DNA of 64,000 nt. Origin: Chryseobacterium formosum (GTDB lineage: Bacteria > Bacteroidota > Bacteroidia > Flavobacteriales > Weeksellaceae). The notes under the pieces were generated by a model that was not told where the DNA came from, searched no databases, and worked only from the letters and a program-made list of their open reading frames with translations. Below, one piece after another: positions 8,299 to 16,019 of the stretch. A program made the translations under genes and the position numbers. The stretch spans positions 248,001-312,000 of the forward strand of contig NZ_JAOVZW010000008.1 in assembly GCF_026460885.1 (NCBI RefSeq), given 5' to 3'. Positions within the stretch are counted from its first letter, which is position 1; every line of letters starts with the position of its first letter.

Positions 8299-9966
8299 AT
8301 GAAGAAGATTAACTTAAAATCTCCATTTGCCATTTTATTGATTGGAACTTTTGTTATTGCATTGGTTCTTGCGTTTTCGGGCATCAGATTAGATTTAACA
8401 AAAGAAAAAAGATACACGCTTTCAGACAGTACCATCAAAGTTTTAGAATCGGTTAAAAAACCTTTGACAGTTGATGTTTACCTTGAAGGAGACTTTCCGG
8501 CAAGTTTTAAACAGCTTCAGAGTGAAACTAAATTTATGCTCGAAGAATTCAGAAAAATCAATCCGAAAATTGATTTTAAATTCATCGATCCCATGAAAAC
8601 CAAAATGTCCCAGGATACTTTGATGGCGATGGGAATGCAACCTTCGGTTCTTCCTGATTTTAAAGACGGAAAAGTTACCCAGATTTATTTATTTCCTTAC
8701 GCGGTCGTAAAATACAATGGTGGAGGAATTTCTATTCCATTGGTTGTACAGCAGTCGAATATTAACGCAGATGAGCAGTTAAGAAAATCTATTGAAAATT
8801 TAGAATATAATTTGGTTTCAAATATTAAAGCTGTTGCTACGAATAAGAGAAAAAAAGTCGGAATTCTGGTAAATCAGGATGAATTGAGTCCGACGGAATT
8901 TGAAAGCTTCATGAGATTGGCTACAGAAAGTTACGACGCAGGTCCGATTGTTCCAAAAAATAATGTGGAAATTACTCAGGCAGATTTACCATTATTGAAA
9001 CAAATGAGCGCTTTGGTCATTGCAAAACCAAGAAAAGCTTTTACAGACAAAGAAAAAGTAATTCTTGACCAATACATCATGAACGGTGGAAAAACGCTTT
9101 GGATGATTGATGCAGTTAACGCTGAAATGGATACTTTAACGAAGTCCAAGAAAGTAATGCCTTTCCCGGTTGATATCAACATGACGGATTTCTTTTTTAA
9201 TTATGGTTTAAGAATCAATCCGGCTTTGGTAAAAGATGTGAAAAAATATGCTCTTTTAAAGCTTGTAACTGGTGAAGTAGGAGGGAATGCACAATACACA
9301 AGTCTTCCGTGGCCTTATTTTCCTTTGGGAATTGCAGAGCATGATCATCCAATTACAAAAAATATCAATCCTGTAAAATTTGAGTTTCCTACATCTATCG
9401 ATACTCTAGGTGGCAGAAAATTTAAAACCAATGTTTTATTTGAGTCAAGTGAAAGAACTTTATTAAAGCAGGTTCCGAATTATGTTGAGCTGAAAGAAAT
9501 TGCAAGTGTAGACAGCCTCGGACAAATGGAAAGACCAAGTACACCAAAGATTTTTGCTGTTGCTTTGGAGGGGAAATTTAATTCTGCTTATGCTTCGAGA
9601 ATTGAAAGAAAATCTTATCCGGGATTTAAAGCTTCAAGTCCTGAAAACAAAATGATTGTGATTGCAGACGGTGACGTCGGAAGAAATAAAGTAATTAAAG
9701 GACAGGCTTTACCTTTGGGAGTTGATATGTTGACAGAGGAACAATTTGGTAACGAACAATTCTTAAGAAATGCTTTAGATTATCTTCTCGACGACAGTAA
9801 TCTGATGGAATTGAGAAACAGAAACATCGAAGAACGTCTTCTTGACCGTAAAAGAATCACCGATGAAAGAACAAACTGGCAATACCTGAACTTGTTGCTT
9901 CCTTTAGCAATCATAGGACTTTTAGGAGGATTGTTTTTCTGGTTAAGAAAAAAGAAATTTGGATAG
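8299..9966 (+). CDS. gldG: Gliding motility-associated ABC transporter protein GldG
   Basis: 555 residues, as expected. An N-terminal membrane anchor (about 8-28) is followed by the GldG/ABC-type uncharacterised periplasmic domain (RYTLSDSTIKVLESVKKPLTVDVYLEGDFP; IADGDVGRN). A C-terminal membrane helix (LNLLLPLAIIGLLGGLFFWL) ends in basic RKKKFG. It is the partner of GldF, 4 bases upstream, so the two are surely one operon. The two-anchor periplasmic layout is that of the family. A terminator follows. Confidence 0.88.
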   Translation: MKKINLKSPFAILLIGTFVIALVLAFSGIRLDLTKEKRYTLSDSTIKVLESVKKPLTVDVYLEGDFPASFKQLQSETKFMLEEFRKINPKIDFKFIDPMKTKMSQDTLMAMGMQPSVLPDFKDGKVTQIYLFPYAVVKYNGGGISIPLVVQQSNINADEQLRKSIENLEYNLVSNIKAVATNKRKKVGILVNQDELSPTEFESFMRLATESYDAGPIVPKNNVEITQADLPLLKQMSALVIAKPRKAFTDKEKVILDQYIMNGGKTLWMIDAVNAEMDTLTKSKKVMPFPVDINMTDFFFNYGLRINPALVKDVKKYALLKLVTGEVGGNAQYTSLPWPYFPLGIAEHDHPITKNINPVKFEFPTSIDTLGGRKFKTNVLFESSERTLLKQVPNYVELKEIASVDSLGQMERPSTPKIFAVALEGKFNSAYASRIERKSYPGFKASSPENKMIVIADGDVGRNKVIKGQALPLGVDMLTEEQFGNEQFLRNALDYLLDDSNLMELRNRNIEERLLDRKRITDERTNWQYLNLLLPLAIIGLLGGLFFWLRKKKFG

Positions 9967-9973
9967 AATATAG

Positions 9974-10004
9974 AAAAAGAGAAACTGTGAGGTTTCTCTT
10001 TTTT
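9974..10004 (+). terminator. Intrinsic terminator after gldG
   Basis: A 12-bp perfect stem AAAAAGAGAAAC / GTTTCTCTTTTT with a 6-base loop, running into T. The AGAGAAAC stem recurs at 13488 and 15012. Confidence 0.9.
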
Positions 10005-10053
10005 GTTTGAAATACTATTCATACAACTTTTATTTAGAAGTTGTTTTTTTTGA

Positions 10054-10380
10054 TTATGATTTAAATTCAATCAATTTTCTGAATTTAATTAAAGCATATT
10101 GTAATTCATCTTGCTCAGCTCCATATTCTTTTATTTCTCCATCTTTTTCAAATTCCGAGATATTAAATCCGTCTTCGATATCATTGTAATAAAGTACAAA
10201 GTTTTTATATTTTGCTACTACCCAAAATCCGCCGCCTTCATCTCCATATTCACGTTCATTCCATTTGGTGGGAGTGAATTTTATATAATTCCAAAATTTT
10301 AGGTTTTCTGAAGTCATTTCCTTTTCTCCTTTTAAAATTTCTGAAGACAGTTCTTGTAATGTAATCGGTTCCCATATCAT
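10054..10380 (-). CDS. Hypothetical cytoplasmic protein
   Basis: 108 residues, acidic and without signal or membrane segment: MIWEPITLQELSSEILKGE at the start, FWNYIKFTPTKWNERE, then GGGFWVVAKYKNFVLYYNDIEDGF. The short alternating strands resemble small immunity- or SMI1-like single-domain proteins, but I do not recognise a family. It is the last of three consecutive minus-strand genes (11641 down to 10054) spaced 4 to 27 bases apart, probably one transcript. Expression and function are unknown. Confidence 0.6.
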   Translation of the reverse strand: MIWEPITLQELSSEILKGEKEMTSENLKFWNYIKFTPTKWNEREYGDEGGGFWVVAKYKNFVLYYNDIEDGFNISEFEKDGEIKEYGAEQDELQYALIKFRKLIEFKS

Positions 10381-10384
10381 ATTT

Positions 10385-10942
10385 TTATTTTTGAAAAGAA
10401 TTTTGATAAACTATAGAAAGGATTTTTTTCAAGGCAATTAAATCTTTGCTATTTTCTGATGTTTTTAATTTTGAAGAATTATATGATACATATCCAGAAA
10501 TTATCATTCCCTTCTTTTTAATAATTAATGTATTTATCTTATTATGCTGTAATTTCATACAGGTTTCACCATAAAAATTGTTTTTGATAAAGGCTAAATT
10601 TTTAGTGAGTTCAAGAATATCTTCTTTTTTTATGTTAAGATAATGTACATTAGTAATATTCTTATTGTAACCAAAAATTTGATCACCGTTTACATTAAAA
10701 ACAGCTAGTGAGCCTTTAGAATTATCGCCTCTTTCAAATAAAATGATTTCAAATTCATTTTGAGATTGATCATTATTTTCAGTTAATATTTTTTTGTAAT
10801 CATCTACAACAATATTTTGATACACTTTTTTGAATTCTTGAAAATCTGTAGTTTGTCCATCATAACACTCATTTATATTATTGTTCTTTAATTGACCATT
10901 TAAATTAATGAAAACTAAAAGCCCTAAAAGAAATCGTTTCAT
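10385..10942 (-). CDS. Hypothetical exported protein
   Basis: 185 residues. A weak signal peptide (MKRFLLGLLVFINLNG) precedes a mixed alpha/beta domain with a single Cys near ETCMKLQHNK and IIKKKGMIISGYVSYNSS. No family recognised. It ends 4 bases before the 10380 gene begins and starts 27 bases after the 10970 gene ends, so all three are probably co-transcribed. Confidence 0.6.
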   Translation of the reverse strand: MKRFLLGLLVFINLNGQLKNNNINECYDGQTTDFQEFKKVYQNIVVDDYKKILTENNDQSQNEFEIILFERGDNSKGSLAVFNVNGDQIFGYNKNITNVHYLNIKKEDILELTKNLAFIKNNFYGETCMKLQHNKINTLIIKKKGMIISGYVSYNSSKLKTSENSKDLIALKKILSIVYQNSFQK

Positions 10943-10969
10943 TGTATTCGACTTAATTGAAAATCTACA

Positions 10970-11641
10970 TTAAAAATCAGCTTCATAACCATGCCCATTC
11001 TTTCCATAAAAAATCAGCCATTTTGCTAATGAAAAAAGGATATGCAATTTACTTTCGATAGTGTCTTCATCAGTTTCAGGTGGAAATCTTTGAATTTTTA
11101 AATATCCTAAGTTATTTTGTTGAGCTATTTCGTCTGCTATTTTCATCAATCTGTTTCCGTAATCTAATGCTTCGTCTGCTGTTTTAGTCATCCAAGCTTC
11201 ATTCACCAGTTCTTCACCAATTAAATCTTCACAATCCTGCAAAAACTGCCCTCGGAATACATTTTCATCCTTTCCCATAGAGATGTAAACAGGTACACCA
11301 TCTTGTTCTTTGGCTAATTCAATCACATAAAAGCCGTCATATTCATTTAAGAATTCCTCAAGTGGCGGTTTTTCCTCTAATTCATTGTATTTGTTTTGTA
11401 TCCAGTTATTTGCTTCCTGATTTTGCCCTACTTTGGGAGCCTTAATGGTTTCGTAAGATTCAATTTGATTAGAAAACCATTCGTCTAGTAATTCTTCTTT
11501 TGTAGGATACTTTTTTCCCTTTAGCTTATCATACATTGAAGGTTGCGGAATATTGTCTGTTGACAACATTTGAAATATTTCTAAAAATCTTTCTTCAAAC
11601 CCGGCTTTTGGCTTGCCCATTGGTCGCATATCTAGTCCCAT
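10970..11641 (-). CDS. Hypothetical cytoplasmic protein (GLDMRPMGKPK family)
   Basis: 223 residues, acidic and soluble. The N-terminus MGLDMRPMGKPKAGFEERF and a central EYDGFYVIELAKEQDGVPVYISM look like a conserved bacterial domain, but I cannot assign a function. The helical middle contains EELVNEAWMTKTADEALDYGNRLMKIADEI. It is first in a three-gene minus-strand unit. Polymorphic-toxin immunity-like roles are conceivable given the neighbours, but no toxin is present. Confidence 0.6.
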   Translation of the reverse strand: MGLDMRPMGKPKAGFEERFLEIFQMLSTDNIPQPSMYDKLKGKKYPTKEELLDEWFSNQIESYETIKAPKVGQNQEANNWIQNKYNELEEKPPLEEFLNEYDGFYVIELAKEQDGVPVYISMGKDENVFRGQFLQDCEDLIGEELVNEAWMTKTADEALDYGNRLMKIADEIAQQNNLGYLKIQRFPPETDEDTIESKLHILFSLAKWLIFYGKNGHGYEADF

Positions 11642-11988
11642 AATATTTTTTTGGTGTTAATTTTAGAATGAATGAAAAGCTTGATATTTAATCCATTCAT
11701 TCAAATATAAAAAAAATCCGTTTAAAATCACTTATCGTAGAAAAATCATATTAAGTTTTTTCTACGATTAATATTGAGTTTTTTGTTTGATTAAATGTTA
11801 TATAAGCAATCTTTTTAAACTGATAAATCATCTATTTCCAAAACTTTTTTATAATTTTAGTCTTTTCTTATCCTATGTTAATCGTTAAGCCTTCAAATTT
11901 TCGGAGGTTTGCAGAGTCAAAACAATAAAATAAAAGTTTTGAGGTTTATTAAGACAACAATCAAAAATAATATTAAATACTTTAAAAA
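11642..11988. other. 347-base intergenic region
   Basis: A divergent region between the minus-strand hypothetical cluster and the YceI gene. It is AT-rich and holds one perfect 12-bp inverted repeat (11734-11768). I see no credible gene; the small minus-strand reading frame at 11885-12067 overlaps the yceI start and has no coding character. Confidence 0.6.
11734..11768. repeat. Perfect 12-bp inverted repeat
   Basis: ATCGTAGAAAAA at 11734-11745 and its reverse complement TTTTTCTACGAT at 11757-11768, loop 11. It lies between divergent genes, so it is more likely an operator or leader hairpin than a terminator, although its A/T tracts resemble one. Confidence 0.7.
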
Positions 11989-12663
11989 ATGAAGAAAATT
12001 GGCGTAATCGCTTTGGCAAGTTTAGGTTTACTTCTTGCATCTTGTGGTGATAAAAAAGAAGCAGCAACTGCAGGTCAGGAACAAAATGTAGCTGAAAAGA
12101 AAGGTGATGTTTTCACTGTTGATGCAGCAGCTTCTAAAGTAAACTGGAAAGCTTTCCACAAAGGAGGTTTTGCTCCACGTTGGGGAACTTTGGCGGTTTC
12201 TACAGGAGAATTATCTGTTGCGGATAATCAATTGGCATCTGGAGAATTTGTGATTGACATGAAGTCTCTAAAAGTAGATCCGGCTTCTGTAACTGAAAAA
12301 GACAAAAAATACACAGATCTTGAAGGTCACCTTAAAAATGCTGACTTCTTTGATGTTGAAAAACACCCAACTGCTGATTTCAAAATCACTAAAGTGGAAG
12401 ATCTTGCAACTCCAGGAGCAGACGCTATTGCCGGAGCAAACAAAACAGTAAGCGGAAACCTTACGCTTCTTGGAAAAACAATGAACGTTTCTTTCCCTGC
12501 AAAAGTTGACATCGTAGAAAAGTCTGCAACTTTAAAGGCTCAATTCACTGTAAACCGTGCTGATTGGGGAATTAAATTCGGAACTGACGAAACTGATCCA
12601 GCTGAATGGATGATCAGCAAAGATATCGAAATCGCTATCGATGTAAAAGCTGACCAAAAATAA
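11989..12663 (+). CDS. YceI family lipoprotein
   Basis: 224 residues. A lipoprotein signal with lipobox LLASC (about 15-19) is followed by GDKKEA. The YceI lipocalin-like barrel spans about 38-222: FTVDAAASKVNWKAFHKGG, GTLAVSTGELSVADN, a LEGHLKNADFFDVEKHPTADFKI signature, and IEIAIDVKA at the end. YceI proteins bind isoprenoid-type lipids such as polyprenyl chains in a hydrophobic cavity. Here it is anchored in an envelope membrane. Single-gene unit ended by a strong terminator. Confidence 0.92.
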   Translation: MKKIGVIALASLGLLLASCGDKKEAATAGQEQNVAEKKGDVFTVDAAASKVNWKAFHKGGFAPRWGTLAVSTGELSVADNQLASGEFVIDMKSLKVDPASVTEKDKKYTDLEGHLKNADFFDVEKHPTADFKITKVEDLATPGADAIAGANKTVSGNLTLLGKTMNVSFPAKVDIVEKSATLKAQFTVNRADWGIKFGTDETDPAEWMISKDIEIAIDVKADQK

Positions 12664-12685
12664 TCTGAAACAGTCATAAATATCA

Positions 12686-12715
12686 AGACATCTGTAGAAA
12701 TGCAGATGTCTTTTT
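12686..12715 (+). terminator. Intrinsic terminator after the YceI gene
   Basis: A perfect 9-bp stem AGACATCTG / CAGATGTCT with an 8-base loop and five T. Confidence 0.9.
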
Positions 12716-12730
12716 GGTTTTTGATTTAAA

Positions 12731-12854
12731 TTTTCGTCAATTCGAGTGTTTTTCAGTATCGGAGAGAAGGAAAAATGTATTGAGAATTTTTTTGCTAAAT
12801 GGTTCTAATTCTCGATACAAATTCTTTCAGAATTTTACTCGAATTGACGAAATT
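12731..12854. repeat. Nested palindromic intergenic element (~125 bp)
   Basis: Outer arms TTTCGTCAATTCGAGT (about 12732-12747) and its complement (12837-12852) are near perfect over 16 bp. Inside, GTATTGAGAATT (12778-12789) pairs with AATTCTCGATAC (12807-12818). It lies between convergent genes and looks like a MITE/REP-type repeat. Confidence 0.75.
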
Positions 12855-12869
12855 TAGGTTCTAAATGAA

Positions 12870-13382
12870 CTAGATAAATTGTTGTTCTTTCATCCATTTC
12901 CTCAACCTTAATCTTGCATTTGTATAAGGTGAAGAAGTATTAAGCTGAATCATCCTTCCTAAAGTATATTTTTCATACCAACTTATTCGGTAAAGTTCAT
13001 CATTTGATTTTGAATCAATCAATAGTAAAATATTTTCAACCGTTGAATCAAGTTTTAACTTTAACTTATTGAAATCTTCATTTTCGTAGTCTTGATAAAA
13101 TTTTTGAGCAAGTTTTCCAAGTTCGTTCCATTTGAATCCTGTTTCCGGAAAATCTACGTTTTCGTTATTATCTTTTTTTGAATTCCATGTTAAAACCAAT
13201 TCGCCCCAACCAATTAAGTAAGAAATAAGATTTTTTGGTGACATCAGAGTTCCTTTTAAATGACCTTCCAAAGTTTTTAAATCTGATAATTCTTCTGTAA
13301 TTAAATCAATTTCTGCCTTTAGTTTTTTGTAATTCAATTCTATTGCAGAAATCAGTTCTTCTTTATTTGACGGAATTGCCAT
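12870..13382 (-). CDS. ClbS/DfsB family four-helix bundle protein
   Basis: 170 residues. It starts AIPSNKEELISAIELNYKKL and contains MSPKNLISYLIGWGELVLTWN and WNELGKLAQKFYQ, the hallmark positions of the DUF1706/ClbS-DfsB branch of the DinB superfamily. ClbS protects colibactin producers by hydrolysing the toxin's cyclopropane, but most relatives have no known substrate and this one sits in no biosynthetic cluster. Cytoplasmic, monocistronic. Family call firm, function open. Confidence 0.82.
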   Translation of the reverse strand: MAIPSNKEELISAIELNYKKLKAEIDLITEELSDLKTLEGHLKGTLMSPKNLISYLIGWGELVLTWNSKKDNNENVDFPETGFKWNELGKLAQKFYQDYENEDFNKLKLKLDSTVENILLLIDSKSNDELYRISWYEKYTLGRMIQLNTSSPYTNARLRLRKWMKEQQFI

Positions 13383-13483
13383 TGTTTTAAAATTTAAAAT
13401 GTTTCAGCCGTTCAAAATTATTTTTTTCAAAAATATTGGTAATTGCGCCGTTTTCTAAAGTTACAATTTTGTTACAAGTATAA

Positions 13484-13511
13484 AAAAAGAGAAACCCGGA
13501 AGTTTCTCTTA
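13484..13511 (-). terminator. Intrinsic terminator after the SDR gene
   Basis: On the minus strand, an AGAGAAAC / GTTTCTCT stem (8 bp, 13488-13509) is followed by seven T. Same stem sequence as the gldG terminator. Confidence 0.9.
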
Positions 13512-13532
13512 TTTATTATTAGAATTTAAAAA

Positions 13533-14270
13533 TTACCAAGGGCTGATTCCGATTTCATCTTCAATATCATTGCTGAAAAATTGTCCTGTTGGAGCATTTT
13601 CATCAGTTAAAGTATGTTTAATAATGAATGAAACTGCACTTTCTACAGAACCGGGACCACTGTGATGATTAAAATCTGTTGCTGTATAACCTGGGTCTAT
13701 AACATTTACTTTAAAAGGCAATTCTCTCAATTCGTAAGCTAAAACGATGGTGTAAGCATTCAAAGCTGATTTTGACGGACCATAAGCTGCTGCTTTTACG
13801 TGATAATATTTCCAATTTGGATCACTATGTAAAGTTAATGAGCCTAATCCTGAAGTAATATTACTTATTCTAGGGCTATCAGATTTTTTAAGCAAATCTA
13901 AAAATGCCTGCGTCACACTGATTACTCCAAAGAAATTGGTGTTAAAAACCTCCTGAATATCTTGAATAGAAGCTTCTGTAGCAGTTTGTGGATTTACACC
14001 TAAAATTCCGGCATTATTAATCAGAATATCCAGTTTTCCGTGTTCGTTTTCGACAATGTTTTTTGCTTTTAAAATAGAGTCAGGATTCGTCACATCAATT
14101 TCTATAGCTTTGATATTTTGAAATCCTTTTTCGTTTAATTCTTTTACGACTTCTTCGCCTTTTGAAAGATTTCTGCTTCCTAAATAAACGAATAAACCTT
14201 TTTCTGAAAGTTGTTTTGCGGTTTCCAAGCCAATACTTCTGTTGGCTCCTGTTATTAATACTGTTTGCAT
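13533..14270 (-). CDS. Short-chain dehydrogenase/reductase (SDR)
   Basis: 245 residues. Classical SDR: NAD(P)-binding VLITGANRSIGLETA (TGxxxxxG with Ser in place of the middle Gly), the NNAG motif in LDILINNAGILG, catalytic Ser in ISNITSGLGS and a YGPSK catalytic Tyr/Lys pair. GSRNLSKGEEV suggests NADPH preference. Substrate unknown. The upstream gene (14382-14954) encodes a Crp/Fnr regulator. A 16-bp dyad at 14323-14338, 53 bases upstream of this start, recurs upstream of that regulator, so this gene is probably its target. Confidence 0.88.
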   Translation of the reverse strand: MQTVLITGANRSIGLETAKQLSEKGLFVYLGSRNLSKGEEVVKELNEKGFQNIKAIEIDVTNPDSILKAKNIVENEHGKLDILINNAGILGVNPQTATEASIQDIQEVFNTNFFGVISVTQAFLDLLKKSDSPRISNITSGLGSLTLHSDPNWKYYHVKAAAYGPSKSALNAYTIVLAYELRELPFKVNVIDPGYTATDFNHHSGPGSVESAVSFIIKHTLTDENAPTGQFFSNDIEDEIGISPW

Positions 14271-14322
14271 TTTGTATGTTTTAATTAATGGTGTAAAATT
14301 CCGTCAATAAAACAGCGTGGCA

Positions 14323-14338
14323 TTTGCCATTTGGCAAA
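14323..14338. promoter_or_regulatory. Crp/Fnr-type dyad upstream of the SDR gene
   Basis: Perfect inverted repeat TTTGCCA-TT-TGGCAAA. A close copy lies at 14988-15003; the shared context is GGCATTTGYCATTTGGYAAAA. Confidence 0.65.
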
Positions 14339-14381
14339 AAGAGAAATTAATTTTAGTTGATTAGATTTAAAATAAAATGAT

Positions 14382-14954
14382 TTATAAAGTAATATTCTTT
14401 CTGATCCTGCTTAAGGAAGATTGCGTTACTCCCAAATAAGAAGCTACATAAGAAAGCGGAATTCTGTTAACAGCCGTCGGATAAATTTCAAGAAACTTTA
14501 AATAACGTGTTGTTGCATCTTCCGATACAAGCGGACTTCTTCTTTCCACTTTTTGCATTAAAGCTCGGGAAATGATTTTATGTACAATGGCATCAAACCC
14601 AACGATAGTTTGCAAAAGTTCGAGCCAGTCTTTTCTTTCGAAAACTATCATTTTACAATCTGTGACTGCCTGAACATAAGCGCTCGAGCAGATTTGATTA
14701 TCAAAACTTTCTAAATCTACAACCAAATTATTTTCTTCAATGAAATATTTTGTAATCTCCTCACTTTGATTGTTATAATAGCAAACCCTAAGAATTCCAT
14801 CAACCACAAAGCCAACTTGTTTTGCTATTTTTCCGGCTTCTGAAAAATATTCTTCTTTGGAAAGATTGATTTCAATGGCTTTGCTTGAGATAAAATCGAT
14901 TTGCTGCTGGTTGAGGTTTCCAAATTTTAAGATAAAATCAAATAATTCTTTCAT
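14382..14954 (-). CDS. Crp/Fnr family transcriptional regulator
   Basis: 190 residues, typical for short flavobacterial Crp/Fnr proteins. N-terminal cyclic-nucleotide-binding fold (about 25-115: GKIAKQVGFVVDGILRVCYY; EITKYFIEENNLVVDL; VIFERKDWLELL) and a C-terminal winged helix with PLSYVASYLGVTQSSLSRIRKNI as the recognition helix. No Fnr-type Cys cluster is visible. A dyad 34-49 bases upstream of its start matches the one before the neighbouring SDR gene, which suggests autoregulation and control of the SDR. Confidence 0.88.
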   Translation of the reverse strand: MKELFDFILKFGNLNQQQIDFISSKAIEINLSKEEYFSEAGKIAKQVGFVVDGILRVCYYNNQSEEITKYFIEENNLVVDLESFDNQICSSAYVQAVTDCKMIVFERKDWLELLQTIVGFDAIVHKIISRALMQKVERRSPLVSEDATTRYLKFLEIYPTAVNRIPLSYVASYLGVTQSSLSRIRKNITL

Positions 14955-14987
14955 GAATGCAATTTAGCTAAAGAAATTTTCACGGCA

Positions 14988-15003
14988 TTTGTCATTTGGT
15001 AAA
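14988..15003. promoter_or_regulatory. Second Crp/Fnr-type dyad, upstream of the regulator gene
   Basis: TTTGTCA-TT-TGGTAAA, an imperfect version of the 14323 site with the same flanks, at -34 to -49 from the regulator start on the minus strand. Confidence 0.55.
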
Positions 15004-15011
15004 AAATACAA

Positions 15012-15033
15012 AGAGAAACCCGAAAGTCTCTCT
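15012..15033 (-). terminator. Terminator-like hairpin after the DUF2314 gene
   Basis: AGAGAGAC / GTTTCTCT stem (one G-T pair) 8 bases past the stop. The T tract is weaker than in its relatives at 9978 and 13488. Confidence 0.6.
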
Positions 15034-15041
15034 TTATAAAA

Positions 15042-15857
15042 TTAATTTTCTAAAACAGGAATCAGATGTTCCCAATTGAGCTGTTTGGCGTAATCTAAAG
15101 CTGTTTTTCCGTTGTTGGTTTTTAAATTTTTATCAGCTCCGGCTTCAAGCAAGACTTCTACCGAGCTTAGATTTCCTGCAATTGTTTCTCTGTGAAGAAG
15201 CGTAAAGCCGTTTTCATCAATATTGGTGAGTTCTGCGGGATAATCATTTAGAAATTTCACAAAATCTTCTTTCATATTTTTGCTCATCGGATGTTCAATG
15301 AGGTTTTCAGGCTTTTCTTTTTGTTCATTGACAACTTCAATCTCATTAAAATCTCCAAAATCGAGTTGCCACGCTTCATCATGATCTTTTCTTTCAGATT
15401 CTGACATATCTGCACGCATTTTTTGAATGGTAAATCCGCCATACGCTTTTGGAATTGGCTCTGAAGATGAAGAAAATAATTTCGAAAGTCCTTTTGTTTT
15501 TTTCTGCATAGGAGTGATGGCAAAAAGCCAGTCACTGATTTCATTTAGAGGTATTTCAAAATAATCTCCGGGTTGTATTGTGGTCAAATCATTGGGCTCG
15601 TTGATGAGATATCCGCTTACAGTGTCACCATCAAAGTAGATATCATTCATCCACATGTGTTCAACGATTTGTTCTCCATCGGGAGTTTTTTCAGAAAAAG
15701 AAGCTTTTACACAGGCAAGATTTAATCCGGGAATAATTCTTCTTTGCTCCCACGAAAGCTCTCTCCAGAAATATTTAAAGGTTTCCTGTGCTTTTTTGTA
15801 CGCTTTAATCATTTTAGGATCTTTTCCGTCCGTGAAAATAAATGAGTTATTTTCCAT
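15042..15857 (-). CDS. DUF2314 domain protein with C-terminal ankyrin repeats
   Basis: 271 residues. The first ~155 residues are a DUF2314/YegJ-like domain: FKYFWRELSWEQRRIIPGL, VEHMWMNDIYFDGDTVSGYL, GDYFEIPLNEISDWLFAI, AYGGFTIQKMR. The C-terminal ~75 residues hold about two ankyrin repeats (ENGFTLLHRETIAGNLSSVE, LLEAGADKNLKTNNGKTALD). Cytoplasmic, no signal. DUF2314 has no settled biochemical role; ankyrin repeats point to protein binding. Monocistronic. Confidence 0.85.
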   Translation of the reverse strand: MENNSFIFTDGKDPKMIKAYKKAQETFKYFWRELSWEQRRIIPGLNLACVKASFSEKTPDGEQIVEHMWMNDIYFDGDTVSGYLINEPNDLTTIQPGDYFEIPLNEISDWLFAITPMQKKTKGLSKLFSSSSEPIPKAYGGFTIQKMRADMSESERKDHDEAWQLDFGDFNEIEVVNEQKEKPENLIEHPMSKNMKEDFVKFLNDYPAELTNIDENGFTLLHRETIAGNLSSVEVLLEAGADKNLKTNNGKTALDYAKQLNWEHLIPVLEN

Positions 15858-16019
15858 TTTATTTTAAAAATTTTGTGATTTTATTTTAAGTCAATATCAT
15901 AATGTATTCTGCTGAAAAGCTTGATGAATAAGTAGATGTTGATGTTTTTGGTATCACTAAAATAAGGAAAATATTTAAACAATGGTTTAAATTGCGTTAT
16001 GTTTATTGAAATTTAACGA

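Noticed and set aside
12870-13382. Colibactin-type toxin self-protection cluster
   Set aside because: The ClbS/DfsB protein stands alone, with no polyketide or peptide synthase genes nearby.
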